Shown in pieces: positions 51,301 to 62,787 of a stretch of DNA of 64,000 nucleotides. Each line of letters begins with the position of its first letter. The first letter of the stretch is position 1. A program made the position numbers and the translations under genes. Origin of the DNA: Nageia nagi (taxonomy: Eukaryota > Pinophyta); assembly GCA_050084985.1 (NCBI GenBank), contig JBITNC010000001.1:156798001-156862000 (forward strand), in the 5' to 3' direction. The notes under the pieces were generated by a model. The model was not told the DNA's origin, did not search any database, and was given only the letters and a program-made list of their open reading frames with translations.

Positions 51301-51649
51301 ATTTGCGCTAATTTCTGTGTTTGAGTATCCAGTTTTGTGTAAAAATCATAAATGAGTCATTACTACAACTTAGGTGTCAAAGGCTGAAGGGTGAGATCCA
51401 AGTATACTAAATAAAGGCCTTATAGATCGCTTCTCGAACCTCTGACAAGGAGTTTGCTGGAGACCTAATCAAACTCCCTTGGGGTGTGGGTAGTAAATAT
51501 GAAGAGGCCAAATTTATGGAGTAACTCACTAACCTTAGTAAACCAACATCTACAGCAACCCTATGCAGCTATGTCAATTGAGAAAGCCAAAGCCCTTGAA
51601 GGGAGTCTTCTTGTGCTAAGGCAAGCAGTCAAACTTTGCCAACATGGAG

Positions 51650-52880
51650 CGAGATAGTATACTGACTAAGATCCTCTCCATCGAAGTTCAATTGGATGCT
51701 CTGAAGATGGGTCCCCAAATCTCCACTCCATACAGCACTACAAGGGTAACTAAAGTGTGGAATAGTTGTACTTTGGACGAAATGTCCTGAAAGTGAAGTT
51801 GTAAACATTGTCTCTCTAAGGTGGAAACTGTCGCATAACCTTGATTAACTCTGGGTGGGGTTGCTAACCTCACAGAGAATCTAGGGTTTGAAAAGAGCAC
51901 TCACAGGTAAGTGTAAGAGGAGGCGGTCTCTATAGTATTATCCTGAAAAGTGATTTGGGTCTAGTCCAATGTAGCTTTGGAAACATTGAAAGCTATAACT
52001 TTAATCTTAAAAAGGTTCACCGTAAGCTCCCGGTTATCACTAAAAGAGGCCAATGCACGAACCAAGCTCTAAAGTCCCTCAACAAAGTGGGAAAGTAGCA
52101 CAATATTGTTTGCAAAGAGGAGGATAGAAACCTGACTATCAAGGAGGAGGTAGCCTAAGTCAATTTTAATAGTCTCTAAGATAAAGGACTCTAGCTCATC
52201 TATGTAAAGACCAAAGAGAGTCAAGGAGAGGGGGCAACCTCACTTCACCCCTATCATACTAAGTATGTTGTCATGAACTCCTCTAAAGTTCGAACACAAT
52301 ATAAAAGAGTCTTGTACAGAGTTAGTATGGTTGAGTTCAATCTCAAAAACTCCCAACCGTCAAAGACAATCCATAAAGTCTATGATGAGGAACAACGCCA
52401 AAGGCCTTCCTAAAGTCCACAAAACAACAAAAGACTTGGGACTTTCGAAATATGGCCTCCTCGATGATTCCTTTAAGAGTGAAAATATCATCTATGGTGT
52501 GGTGATCTCGTCTGAAGTTGGCCTCGCCTCCTACTCTAAACTCTCTAGAATCAACCATCTAAAAAATATAGTCCTCCAAGATTGTGGCATAGAGGTTGGC
52601 CAAGCCAATCATGATGGTACGGTAATTGCTTGGTTCATTGGGATCAACTGATTTGAAGATGGGATGAAGGATGTCTAAGGTCCAGGAGGAAGAGAAGCTC
52701 GAGCAAATGACATTATTGAAGAGCCACGACAAAAAGGGCGGGAGAGTGAATTTTGCATGCTTGAGGAATTCGGCTTGTAGGTTCTCAATGTCAAGAGCCT
52801 TGTCAGAATTAAGCTTTTTGATGGCAGGTGGATGATGTGGGGGAGAGAAGAAATCAGAGAAAACCAAAAAAATTTATATG
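51650..52880 (-). pseudogene. LINE-type (non-LTR) reverse transcriptase remnant
   Basis: Several minus-strand frames line up with a plant L1-type RT: IKKLNSDKALDIENLQAEFLK, LDILHPIFKSVDPNEPSNYR, a RRDHHTIDDIFTLKGIIEEA stretch, CCFVDFRKAFG, then a GCPLSLTLFGLYIDEL-like segment. The catalytic box reads FANNIVLLS instead of FADD. A C-terminal piece (51900-51688) has LYGVEIWGP. Stops and the NN change make it dead. No poly(A) tail or target duplication was identified. Confidence 0.8.
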
Positions 52881-53469
52881 CCCAAATCATACGATCTATA
52901 TAAGCAAATGATGTATCAATTTACAAGAAAGGTTGGTCGCATGTCAAGCCATTCAACAAGGTTCCAAACTAGGAAATGTTGTCCAATCTTGGCAAGCAAT
53001 ATCATAGTTGATTAATTCAAATTCAAGTGAAATTCAGCTAGGGGCCAAATTTTAAAATTTGGGGAATATTCGGGAAAAATACAGCAAATTTGGATTAAAA
53101 ATTTCAAAAATACTATAGAAGGCAAGAATTTTTAAATTTGGTAAAATTCAGGGCCCATGTAAATTCCAAAATATTCAGCAAATTCACGAATATTTGGAAA
53201 ATTAGTCAACTATGAGCGATATATGTATGGGGGATGGGTGAAAATGCTAAAAGAATTTGGAGAAATTGATAGATACATCGCTCAATATTGCTTTATCTAA
53301 ATTAAAGTGCCACCCTTTACAGTTTGTGAATTGTTCAGCGTTTGATAATCTTGGACCTTTGAGTCTGATAAAGCAAGCTACAAGATTTTGGGGACCCACC
53401 GCAACTCAAGTTTGTCCAACATCATCTCTTTGTCTTGTGTCTTCATAACTCCACCTATTTGGGCATCAT
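52881..53469. other. Non-coding AT-rich spacer; B2 5' limit lies near its end
   Basis: Contains repeated 'aaaatttgg' and 'aaattcagc' words. Weak similarity to the first bases of B1 may begin as early as about 53380, but no clear terminus or target duplication was seen. Confidence 0.4.
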
Positions 53470-53650
53470 GCTTATCACCCCAAAGCCTAAGTATTATCAA
53501 ATCACATGGCCTTAGTCATGTTAGAGTTAAAATTCAAAATCTTTTGGAAAATGTCTAAGTCTAGAAATATTAAGTCAAGTCTAGGCGAGCCAGGGGAACC
53601 CAAGTCAAGTTGGAGTCGATTCAGGTGAATCTGGGCCACTCCTAGGCCCA

Positions 53651-54595
53651 GCGCATGCCTCTGAAAGACAATCTTGTCTTTCTGGGATGTGCGCTCAGGT
53701 CTGAAAGTTGTCCAAGTCCGAATCTGAGTCAAAAAGAGCAAACTAGGCCACTCCTAGACCTAGCACATGCCTCAAAAAGTCAAAATCTTGTCTTTCTGAG
53801 ACGTGCACTCAGGTTTGGGAGATGCTTAGAACATAACGGCAGATGGAGAAGGCAAGTTTGGGCACTTCTAAGCTAGGCACACTGCTCAAAAAGAAAAAAT
53901 CTTGTCTTTTGGGAGCATGTGCTCAACCCTAGAGGCTGCCCAGGATGAGTTCAGAGTCAAAAAAATGAAATCCAAGCACCCAGGAGGTGAGCGCACCCCT
54001 CAAAAAGACAAAATCTTGTCTTTTGGAGGCATACGCTTAAGGCAAAGAGGCCTCCAGTTTGATCACACAGCATGGAGCCTCGAAGCCAATATCCAACTTG
54101 AACATGAGCAAAAGGGTAGGCGCATGATTTTAAAAGACAAAATCCTATCTTCCTGAAGCATGCACCTTACCCAAGGAGACATTAGGATGGCAAAAATGGA
54201 GAAAATTGGCTAAGTCATGATTGCAGAAGGCCAAAAAATAGTTAAACTTTGCAAGTGCAACCCAGAGCATGCCTCAAAAAGACAAAATCTTGTCTTTCTG
54301 GGATATGCACCCAAATTGGAAGAGCTGGATGGTTGGGCGCATGTGTCAAAAAGACAAAATCTTGTCTTTTTGAAACATGCGCCTAGCCTGAGGGGTGTCC
54401 AAGTTGAGCACGATGATCAAATTTGACAAGTTTGGACACCACAAAAGGAAAAATTGGACAAGTTAAGGTCTCAAGCGTGAAAGTCAAGATGAACGAGTGG
54501 GGGAGCTAGAAGGATCAATAGTCGAAGAACATGTATCCCCAAGTTGAGCACATGCCCCAGAAAGAAAAAATCTTGTCTTTTCCGGGCATGTGCCC
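53651..54595 (+). repeat. Array of about eight long palindromes (B2)
   Basis: Palindromes near 53651-53694, 53763-53808, 53876-53922, 53990-54036, 54119-54165, 54264-54310, 54336-54383 and 54546-54595. They have the same core, AAAAAGACAA-N4-TTGTCTTTT, and CATGC-type outer arms as in B1. Spacing is about 70-210 bp. All lie upstream of the TATA box. Confidence 0.85.
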
Positions 54596-54750
54596 ATCTT
54601 GAAAGGCCTCCTTCATCCCCATGTCCGGTTTTTGGTGGCCAAGCATGGAATTCTAGACGTGCACACATCTCGAGGTCAACTATCTGGACAGCCAAGATGA
54701 ATTCCTCCTCATGCATGGCCAACTAAGGTTTCTTGGAGACCTAATTTGGC

Positions 54751-54758
54751 TATAAATA
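54751..54758 (+). promoter_or_regulatory. TATA box of B2
   Basis: TATAAATA followed by GGGGCTCATTTTCTCAAATT, matching B1 at 26820. Confidence 0.75.
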
Positions 54759-54980
54759 CAAGCCTGAGGGGCTCATTTTCTCAAATTCAAATCATTCTCC
54801 TCTTCATCTTTTGCGCCAGAATTGAAGGAAGAAAACAATTTTTGAATTTCGAATTTGTTCCATCACCTTTCAAAGCTTGCGCAAGGGGTTGGGAGACAAG
54901 ACAAGGCTACGTTGGGGCCTTAGCATCCTTGGAAGACAAGCGCATCACTTCCGAAGGCTTTCATCACAAACTCGGCCACG

Positions 54981-57387
54981 ATGACCACTTCCATGTGAGG
55001 ATCCAAAATAACCCTCAATCACAAACAAACCAAGCTAGGGCTTCTACAACCCTCAAACATCCAATGTTAGACCCCTAGGGCATTCAAGCACACAACAATG
55101 CAAACGTGAGCCTCTTAAGGCCTCCACGCAACACCCACAACCTAACATCAACCCTTTAGGACATAGAATGCAATAACAATACAAACGTATGGCCACAACA
55201 ACATAAATTGAAACTTCCAACACCAGTATATATCTATCAACAGGTTATACAATGTTATGAAGCCAACACATACAATACAATAGAATACACAACACAAACA
55301 TATGCCTGAAGGGCCCACGCATGAATACAATGGAACAACACAATGATTGGAACACAAGGAGTTGTCTTTGATTATATGAGACTATGAATATCCAATGGAG
55401 ATGCGCCATAGATCTAGGGTTCCAAACCCTCAACAAGCCGAACCACACAATGGGATTAGATTAACTTCCTCAGCAACCCGAATCCTCTCCTACGAAGGAG
55501 TCTCCTCAAATCCTGGCAACCACTGAAGGTAGAAGCTCGTCCTCGGAATTCCATCGAATAAGCCATAGAATGTCAAGCTCCCAACCCTACCACTCCTTTA
55601 GACGTCGTCTAGGAATAGTTGCTCAACACCGCTATGACTTTGTTGCCCAATCGGGTCTGGTATAAAAAGTATATGATAATTGGTAACCTCATAATGGAGC
55701 TCCATCCCCTATAAATAGTCTCTCATGTCCATAAGCCATGCCTCGTTATCACCCCAAGCCTTTTCTAATCCAACATTGGGGTCAACAAGTCAACAGTGCC
55801 AACACAGGGGTCATATTGGCCTAGTATGCCAACATGGGGGTCCCATTCGCCTAGTATGCCAACGTGGGGGTCATGAAGGCCCTCAAGGCTGACGTGGGGT
55901 CCAAATGGCCTTTTGGGCTGACGTTGGGGTCTGTAAGGTCTCCTGAGCCAACGTGGGGTATGTGGTGTCCTCCCAACGCTGGCACGCTCCTTTGTGCACC
56001 TAGAACATACATGACAAATATCTACCTAGAGATTCCCACAATCCAGGATCACCCCTGAACTACACACGACACATTGGGATTCCCACAATCCAAGACAACC
56101 CATTACATTACACAACATCACTACTCAAGGAGAGATATCCCATTGTTGAGCTCACAATGGGTTCTGTAGACCATTAGCTCCTGCTTGAGTTACACAATCA
56201 CAACATGAACATGAACACATACTAGAATACAAGTGGCCATGATACAATTTATCATTGACCCAAATGGGACGTCACATTCCAAAAGCAGTTCGGCCAAGGA
56301 AATTGCAAGAGACTTGGAGATGTTGAGGTAGGATTTGCCAATGATGCTAAAAATCAAGAGCCTCTTAAGAAAGATCAAGAGCTCACCAATAGGGAGCAAG
56401 AGCTAGCAAGAAGAGAAAGAGAGTTGGCAAAAAGGGAAAAGGATCAAAACGATTTCAAGTTACTCTTGACCAAGGTGGTGGACAATAACCGAGGACCAAA
56501 CAATGTGGGACTCAATCAGCAACAAGCACCAAACAATGATTGCCAGTGCAACACGAATTTTCAAAGAGCCAATAGACCCTAGAACACTGGCCCAAATAAT
56601 GGCATTGGTGCAGTACCTAACCCAGTGGCAAAAGACTCAGGGCCTTCCCAAATAAACAATGCTGATTTGTCTGGAATTGCACTGACTAGTTGGTGCAGAA
56701 TTCACAATGCTGCTCATGCGGAAGAAACTTGCCCAGAATTTGGATGTGCAATAAATATGTTCTAGCAAGAGCGACACAATTGGGAGCTCACTCAACCAAA
56801 TGAATCAGATCTCTCTAAAAGTTACAATGAAACTCTAATGTTTCAGGTGTATACTGTTACAGAAGAAGAAACACAAGAGGAAGAGACACCGGAATCCATA
56901 CCAATCGTCTCCTAGCCTATTTGTGCAACACAAGAAAATCCAAGGAGATTTGGCCTTGCATTTAAAAGAAGGGAACGGGAACCATTAATGGAACCCAATC
57001 CTCCCAATAGCTTTCAAGTACCACCAAACCAAGTATCTTCAAATAACCTCCTCCACCAAGTCTTGTTTCACAACCTAATGTCGCTCAGCGTTAATCGGCA
57101 CTAATCGCTCCTAGGCCAAAAAAGGCTCAAGTCCCGCATGGGAATCCCTCCCATCAAGACAAGGCAGGAAATGTTGGCAAGAAACAAACCCAAACCACAG
57201 AAGAGGTGGGCGAGACCTCTTTCGACATCATTGAAATGCTGAAACATACTAAAATCAACCTTAGTGTGATGGATTTGTTGAGTATGAAGAACCTCTTGAC
57301 CAGGTCATTAATCATTTGATATCTAAGTGCAAACAAAAAAAAGAATGGAGGGCTAAAAAAGTACAACAAGCATAGCAGACCCCATCA
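54981..57387 (+). pseudogene. Gag of B2, split by a solo LTR
   Basis: The frame starts MTTSK (54981) and resumes after the solo LTR as KSSSAKEIARDLEML, matching B1's start. After a frameshift there is a highly charged, probably coiled-coil stretch (56380-56460, TNREQELARREREL). Near 56691-56745 WCRIHNAAHAEETCPEF resembles the cysteine/histidine motif of Tat-type gag. Downstream sequence to 57387 is low in motifs and broken by stops. Gag would form the particle; this copy cannot. Confidence 0.65.
54994..56276 (-). mobile_element. Solo LTR of the A family inside B2 gag, perfect target duplication
   Basis: 1283 bp, plus strand starts TGTGAGGATCC and ends GGGACGTCACA, flanked by TTCCA on both sides (54989-54993 and 56277-56281). 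Closest to the LTRs of element A. Minus-strand TATTTATA box at 55710-55717, with eight ACGT-type units (about 55770-55985) upstream of it. It lies 13 bases into the B2 gag ORF, so it is younger than B2. Confidence 0.95.
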
Positions 57388-57861
57388 ATGGAAGATGAAG
57401 ATCCTTTAGCCGCCCAGGTTCAGATGGCATTAGAAAAAGCTAAAACCTATACGCCAAGGAGAGTTATAGCTCCTTTCCTAATCACATTAAGGGTGGCTGG
57501 AAAGAATTTACATAATTGTATGATGGATTCTGGCGCAGGAGCCAACATCATGCCGTATGAGGTATCTAAGGAGTTGAACTTGCCCATTGCTAAGAGCCCT
57601 GATGGCATAACCCAACTGAATGAGACACCAATTAGAGTGGTCGGAATGATCCACAACCTACGCATCCAAATTGCATTTGAACCACGAATAGAGAGGGGCA
57701 TAGATGTACAAGTGGTTCAAATACCACCAAAATATGGGATGCTACTCAGCAAAGACTGGTCTGAGACATTGAACGGATTCTGGTCTACTTGCTTCAAATA
57801 CCTATGGCTGCCATGGAGAAGCCTACCTAATCAAATCAAGGTCCAAGGGGAGCCGTATTAG
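57388..57861 (+). pseudogene. Aspartic protease of B2
   Basis: Frame opens at MEDEDPLAAQVQMALEKAK. The protease has KNLHNCMMDSGAGANIMPYE with an intact D-S-G active site, then LNETPIRVVGMIHNLRIQIAF and YGMLLSKDW, the usual gypsy protease end. Protease cuts the polyprotein during particle maturation. This segment is open, but it is followed by stops before the next domain. Confidence 0.8.
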
Positions 57862-57976
57862 AGAGACCTCATCACTAAATACAACAATGTAAATCAAGTG
57901 GCAGTAGTTCTAACCTCATGCCAAACTTCTACTCTCCTAAGATCAAGCAACCAGAAACAAAATGATGGATACTTAG

Positions 57977-58538
57977 ATTTGATGGATCTAAGTCTAAAAT
58001 GGGGGGAGGAGCAAGAATTGAACTACAGAATCCCAAAGGCAAAGGATATCTAGCTTCTTTCAGACTAGAATTCCCTTGCACATGCAACTCAATTGAATAT
58101 GAAGCGTTGATCCAAGGTATGAGGATGGAACTAGCAGAAGGTGTTGAGAACCTCTTGGTAATGGGAGACTCAAAATTGGTTGTTAGGCAAATCAAAGGCC
58201 ATTATGAATGTAAAGATGACTTCCTAGTTCAATATAGATCAAGGGTATCGAGTCTCATGGAAGATTTCAAAGCTTTCAATATCAAGTCAGTCCCCAAGAA
58301 ACAAAACATTGTGGCAAACTCCTTGGAAGTAGCTACTAGTACTTCTCAACCTGTTGAGAACAACAAACTGAAAAGGTTCACCATCCAGATGTTGTACTCA
58401 CCCTCTGTCCCTGATAACATTGAGGCAATTCAGATTTTTGAAGATGATCAACACATTGAGGACTTTATGTCGAGCAAGAAGGTCTTTACCTCTCAATGCA
58501 TAGGAGAGGAACAAATCAAGTCAAGTGAAGCTCACTAA
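57977..58538 (+). pseudogene. Archaeal-type RNase H of B2, placed before RT
   Basis: Starts FDGSKSKMGGGARIEL (first catalytic Asp) and continues EYEALIQGMRMELAEGVENL (Glu), LVMGDSKLVVRQIKGHYE (Asp) and SVPKKQNIVANSLEVAT, where the usual A-D-x-L Asp is Asn. This is the RVT_3-like, archaeal-type RNase H known from Tat/Ogre elements. From memory it usually lies between the ordinary RNase H and integrase; here it lies between protease and RT. The tail to 58538 is an acidic linker. The frame is open from 57999 to the stop at 58538. Confidence 0.8.
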
Positions 58539-58622
58539 GGAGACGATAATGATGAGTATATAGACGGCATCCTTCAGTTAAAAACCAACAAACTCCATAG
58601 GGATATCACTGATCTTGAAAGA

Positions 58623-59690
58623 TTGTTTGATCAAGATGCGATACAAGAAAATAGACCCCGAGAGCACATTGACGTTGAAGAAATAGAAAAGATAAATTTG
58701 GGAACAGATCAGGACCCTAGGTACATACTCATTAGCAAGTCTTGTCGAGGCAAGCTCAAGGGGGAAATCATCAAAGCTTGCCAAGAATATATTGATGTGA
58801 TAGCCTGGACATATGAACAATTGAAAACTTATCCAGGCATAATCATTCACACCATACCTTTGAAACTAGATACCAAACCCTTCAGGCAAAAACAAAGGGT
58901 TTTGAATCCTTTGTTAGAACCCATGGTGTTCCAAGAAGTGCAAAAGCTGGTCGAATCAGGGATCATTTTCCCGGTTAGGCATTCTAAATGGATTGCTAAT
59001 ATAGTTCTTGTCCAGAAGAAGCCCGGAGAAATAAGGGTGTGCATAGACTTTCGGCATCTCAATCGAGCATCAGAGAAGGACAACTATCCACTTCCATCAC
59101 TTGACGAAGTCCTTCAAATGGTGAATGGTGCCCAAATGATGTAATTTTTAGATGGGTACTCCGGTTACAACCAAGTCCTGGGGGATGAGAAGGATCGATT
59201 GAAAACTGCCTTCACCACCAAGTAGGGAATCTTCACATACAGTCGTATGCCATTTGGACTTATCAATGTCGGCACCACATTCCAAAGAGCAATGTATTTT
59301 GCATTCAAAGGTCTTGTGGGCAAGAACATTGTCATTTATATGGATGATCTCACTGTATACTACAAAGATATGAGCAACCATGCACAGTATTTAAGGAAAA
59401 TTTTCCAAAGATGCCGACAATTTGGAATATCTTTGAACCCCAAGAAATGCATATTTGGCATCACGAAAGGAAGATTACTTGGACACATCATTTCAAATAA
59501 AGGTATATCCATTGACCCGGATAGAGTAGTGGCCATTGAGAAGATCTTGTATCCATCAACGTTGAAGGAGCTCAAATCCTTCATGGGCAAAATCAATTTT
59601 GTTCGGAAATTCATTTCAGGATATACCGAGATTGTAAAACCATTCACAGCAATGATGAAAAAGGATGCGAAGATCAAATGGACAAATGAG
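58623..59690 (+). pseudogene. Reverse transcriptase of B2
   Basis: Motifs in order: ELVIDVIAW-like YIDVIAWTYEQLKTYPGI, HTIPLKLDTKPFRQKQR, FQEVQKLVESGIIFPV, VLVQKKPGEIRVCIDFRHLN, YPLPSLDEVLQMVNGAQM, a stop at 59142, FLDGYSGYNQV, TAFTTK, a stop at 59223, YSRMPFGLINVGTTFQRAM and the catalytic IVIYMDDLTVY, then GHIISNKGI and LKSFMGKINFVRKFI. The YMDD box is intact. Two in-frame stops inactivate the enzyme. The sequence is of the Tat/Athila type rather than the chromovirus type of element A. Confidence 0.88.
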
Positions 59691-60480
59691 GTGAAAAAGG
59701 CCTTTCATGATATCAAAGAAGCAATATACCAAAGCATCGGTCCACACAATCCCGGATTACAAGAAGGCTTTCTACCTATAGTCCTTTGCTTCAGAACACT
59801 CAGTAGCAAGGATTTTGACTCAAAAGGATGACGAAGAGAAAGAGAAGCCCATTGCATTCATGAGTGCTCCATTGAAAGACGCTACTCTTAACTATCCCAT
59901 TGGTTACAATAGTAAAGAAGTTTCATCACTACATCTTGCGCAGCCAAATAATTGCCATCGTACGTGACCCTGCCATCAAGAACTTGCTATCTCAGCAGGA
60001 GTTAGGGGTCCAAAGAGGCAATTGGATTTCTACATTACAAGAGTTCGACTTGACCATTCAGCCCATGAAAATTGTGAGAGGTCAGGGTCTCTCCCAAACT
60101 TTGGCATCTTGCCAAGATGAAAGAACACCAAGATCCTTGGATGACGAGACTAACTCGTCCTTGCAAATTTGTCAAATTGCTAGTTCACCTCAATCATGGT
60201 ATACAGTGGTTGTACATTATATCACTTCGGGAGAATATCCCCCAAATTTTGTCTCAATTCAAAAGAGAGCCTTAAGGTACAAGGCAACCAGATTTATGAT
60301 TAAAGACGGGGTCCTCTACAAGAGAAATTTCCACGGAATATATCTATGGTGTTTAGAAAAGGAGGAAGCCAGGAAAATCCTTGAAGAGTTTCATAAGGAA
60401 GGTGGAACTAGCCATGCATTAGGTTACGCCTTAACACATCAAATACTTTGTGCTGGTTATTATTGTCAATTTCTATTCTG
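59691..60480 (+). pseudogene. RNase H region and pre-integrase of B2, decayed
   Basis: After RT the frame shifts. 59900-60110 reads KKFHHYILRSQIIAI and WISTLQEFDLTIQPMKIVRG, the late part of a gypsy RNase H, and 60300-60420 has DGVLYKRNFHGIYL, a pre-integrase motif. The first catalytic residues of the ordinary RNase H are not readable. Confidence 0.65.
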
Positions 60481-61450
60481 AGATGCTCATCAGTATGCCA
60501 AGACTTGTCACAATTGTCAGATTGGGGTGGAGAGAGAAAACTTTTCAAGTATGCCCCTACAACCAGTTCTAGAGTCGAAACCATTTTCTAAGTGGGGGCT
60601 TGACTTTGTAGGGGTAATCAATCCCCATTCCTCAAAAAGACATCAGTTCATCCTAACTGCAACAGACTATTGTACCAGATGGACTAAGGCTATTGCAATG
60701 AAGAACACCACATCTGAAGTGGTCATTCCATTCTTAAAGGAATAAATCCTAACCCGATTTGGCACTCCATTCTCTATAGTTTGTGACAATGGCCCAAGAT
60801 TCAGTTCAGCGAAGTTATCAGATTGGATCTCAACTCGTAATATTTCCGTAATATTCTCAGCCAATTATTACCCCCAGGGAAATGGCTTGGCTGAGTCTAC
60901 AAACAACAATCTGTTGACCATCGTGAAGAAACTGTTGAATAGGAACCCCAGAGATTGGCATAGCAAGCTGAAGTATGCCTTGTGGGAAGATCATATCAAA
61001 AGCAAGAATGCACTTGGAATGAGTCCCTTTCAACTCGTTTATGGGGCAGAACCAATCTTCCCTGCATAGCTCAAGATTGGAACACTGCAATTCATAAGGG
61101 ATTACATAGAGACTGATGATGAATTAGAAGCACGATTAGTTCAACTGGCACAATTAGAAGAAAAGAGAGATCAAGCATTTTAGAACCTCACCCAACAGCA
61201 ATTGGAAACAAAGTGATGGTTTGATCGCAACATGCAAGCGAAGAGTTTCCGAGTTGGGGATCTCGTTCTCTTGTGGGACAAAGCTCATGAAGACAAGGGG
61301 AAACACACCAAGTTCGACAGGTTATGGCTAGGCCCTTTTCAAATAGCTACCATGGTAAGCTTGACCACTGTCAAGTTGATGCATCTCACGGGTGAAGAAT
61401 TACCCTTGCCAATCAATGGCAAGCATCTTAAATACTATTTCCAACCATGA
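60481..61450 (+). pseudogene. Integrase of B2
   Basis: Zinc-binding end CHNCQ near 60508, then catalytic core with KWGLDFVGVINPHS (Asp), FGTPFSIVCDNGPRFSS (Asp) and YYPQGNGLAESTNN (Glu): the D,D,E triad is present. The C-terminal part has FRVGDLVLLWDKAHEDKGKH and KFDRLWLGPFQIA. Stops interrupt at 60743-60745, 61067 and later. No chromodomain follows, unlike element A. This enzyme would insert the cDNA and make the 5-bp duplications typical of the superfamily. Confidence 0.87.
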
Positions 61451-61528
61451 GCTCTGCCCGAGGCCGTGTATCGTAGTGTAAATAATTTTCCCAATTGTGA
61501 AAAAGCAAAAAAATAAAAAAGATAAAAT

Positions 61529-61575
<47 letters not shown>

Positions 61576-62208
61576 AAAACAAAAATAATCTTCCAGATCC
61601 CTATCATTGGGGATTTTCAAAAGAGCAACCGAGCTCAGGGATAGGTCGTCCTTTTCCCCAAAGACTACAATTGGAACAAACACTCTAGGTGATTTTAACT
61701 GAGATTATTTAATGTAACAAGTAATGAATACATCTATCGAGTAACCAAACTCAAGGGCGGGTTGCCCTTTTCTCTGGAGACTACAGTTGGAACAGACACT
61801 CCGAATGAACACAAAGTCCCCAGACCTGGATTGAAATGCAGGTGTCCTGATGGCTACTCAAATAGCCAGTGAGAGTTCACTCTAATGAAACCAGCAATGC
61901 AATCGTAAGTGACGGTGCTGACATAGGCTTATTCCCTGTGGACGAAGCAAGTCACTGTGTATCCATTTATTTAGGTTTGTCTTAGGATGTCAAGTTTTTG
62001 TCACAAAACTGTTGATCACCATAGTCAAAGTTAGCTTGCTCCCCATTTTGTTGTTGTTTTTGTTTTAGCTTGTCACTATTGTTTCATTGTTGTTTTTGTT
62101 TTAGCTTGGCGCCACTATTTTGTGGTCAACAGGGTCAACTTCCTCAAGATGTTAAGAGTCTCGAAGACCTATATAGAAAGATTTCATATGACCCAAAACC
62201 AAAGCCCA
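61451..62208. other. Post-pol spacer of B2 with microsatellite and duplications
   Basis: Contains a (TA)n run (61532-61570). A ~70-bp segment (caaccgagctcagggat... accgagctc to ggaacaaacactc) at about 61625-61690 is repeated near 61742-61805. A short 'ttgttgtttttgttttagcttg' duplication lies at 62048-62110. No open frame of note. Confidence 0.6.
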
Positions 62209-62631
62209 AATGATGTTAGCTTTTGTGAGAATTATTGGTTCTACTTGGGTGGGATACATTAGATACCTACTTGCTTCCAAGAAGTGGGGAAGGAGGTTTC
62301 TAAGATAAATGAAAAGGTTAATACAAGCCTAGAGCAGATGGACTTCGAGGTCAGGTTTCTAAAGGAGGATACCACCATTAGGGAGGCGGACCTGGTAGTG
62401 GCAGAAGTTAGACATCTTCTCTAAAGCTTGCTCATGACGGAGAATGTCAACACATATCAGACTAGAAGCCACCTCAAGCACATGTTGACAACTCATAGGT
62501 GGAAGATCAAGATGCAAAGGTTGATTGCCAAGGTCAAGCATTTTGTCATTGAGAACAAAGCCAAGACTTCTGAGATGTTGCGTGGATTAGAGCTTACTCC
62601 AAAGTTCTTGGATGAGGACTTTGAAGATTGA
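62209..62631 (+). pseudogene. Extra 3' ORF of B2 (C-terminal part), unknown function
   Basis: Reads SFCENYWFYLG, CFQEVGKEVSKINEKVNTSL, QMDFEVRFLKEDTTIREADL and, after a stop, MTENVNTYQTRSHLKHMLTT to FLDEDFED. This matches the end of the long B1 ORF (YCEDYWFYLG, QMDFHVWFLEENTTI, TEDVNSYQSGSHLRHML). Conservation between two decayed copies suggests a real protein. Tat elements often carry an extra ORF at this place; its function is not known to me. Confidence 0.65.
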
Positions 62632-62787
62632 GTTGCGGCCTTGGGACCACCATCGTCATAGTTGCTATTTTATTTTTATTTTATTTTCAAGAAATTATGT
62701 TAATTTTGCAAAATACTTTTATATTATTTTTTTAATCCCAAACTTGTGACGGATGAGGATTTGCTCCCACAAGTTTGGAAGAGATCT

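Noticed and set aside
53329-53345. TGTTCAGCG at 53332 as the exact 5' end of B2
   Set aside because: Flanking TGAAT does not match CAAAC after the 3' end, and similarity to the B1 start is weak, so the 5' limit was left open.
53655-54426. CRISPR-like array (regular palindromic repeats with unique spacers)
   Set aside because: Repeats are diverged, spacing is irregular (70-210 bp), there are no cas genes, and the sequence is a plant retroelement.
57447-57701. Antisense ORF over the B2 protease
   Set aside because: Shadow of the protease frame, with no motifs of its own.
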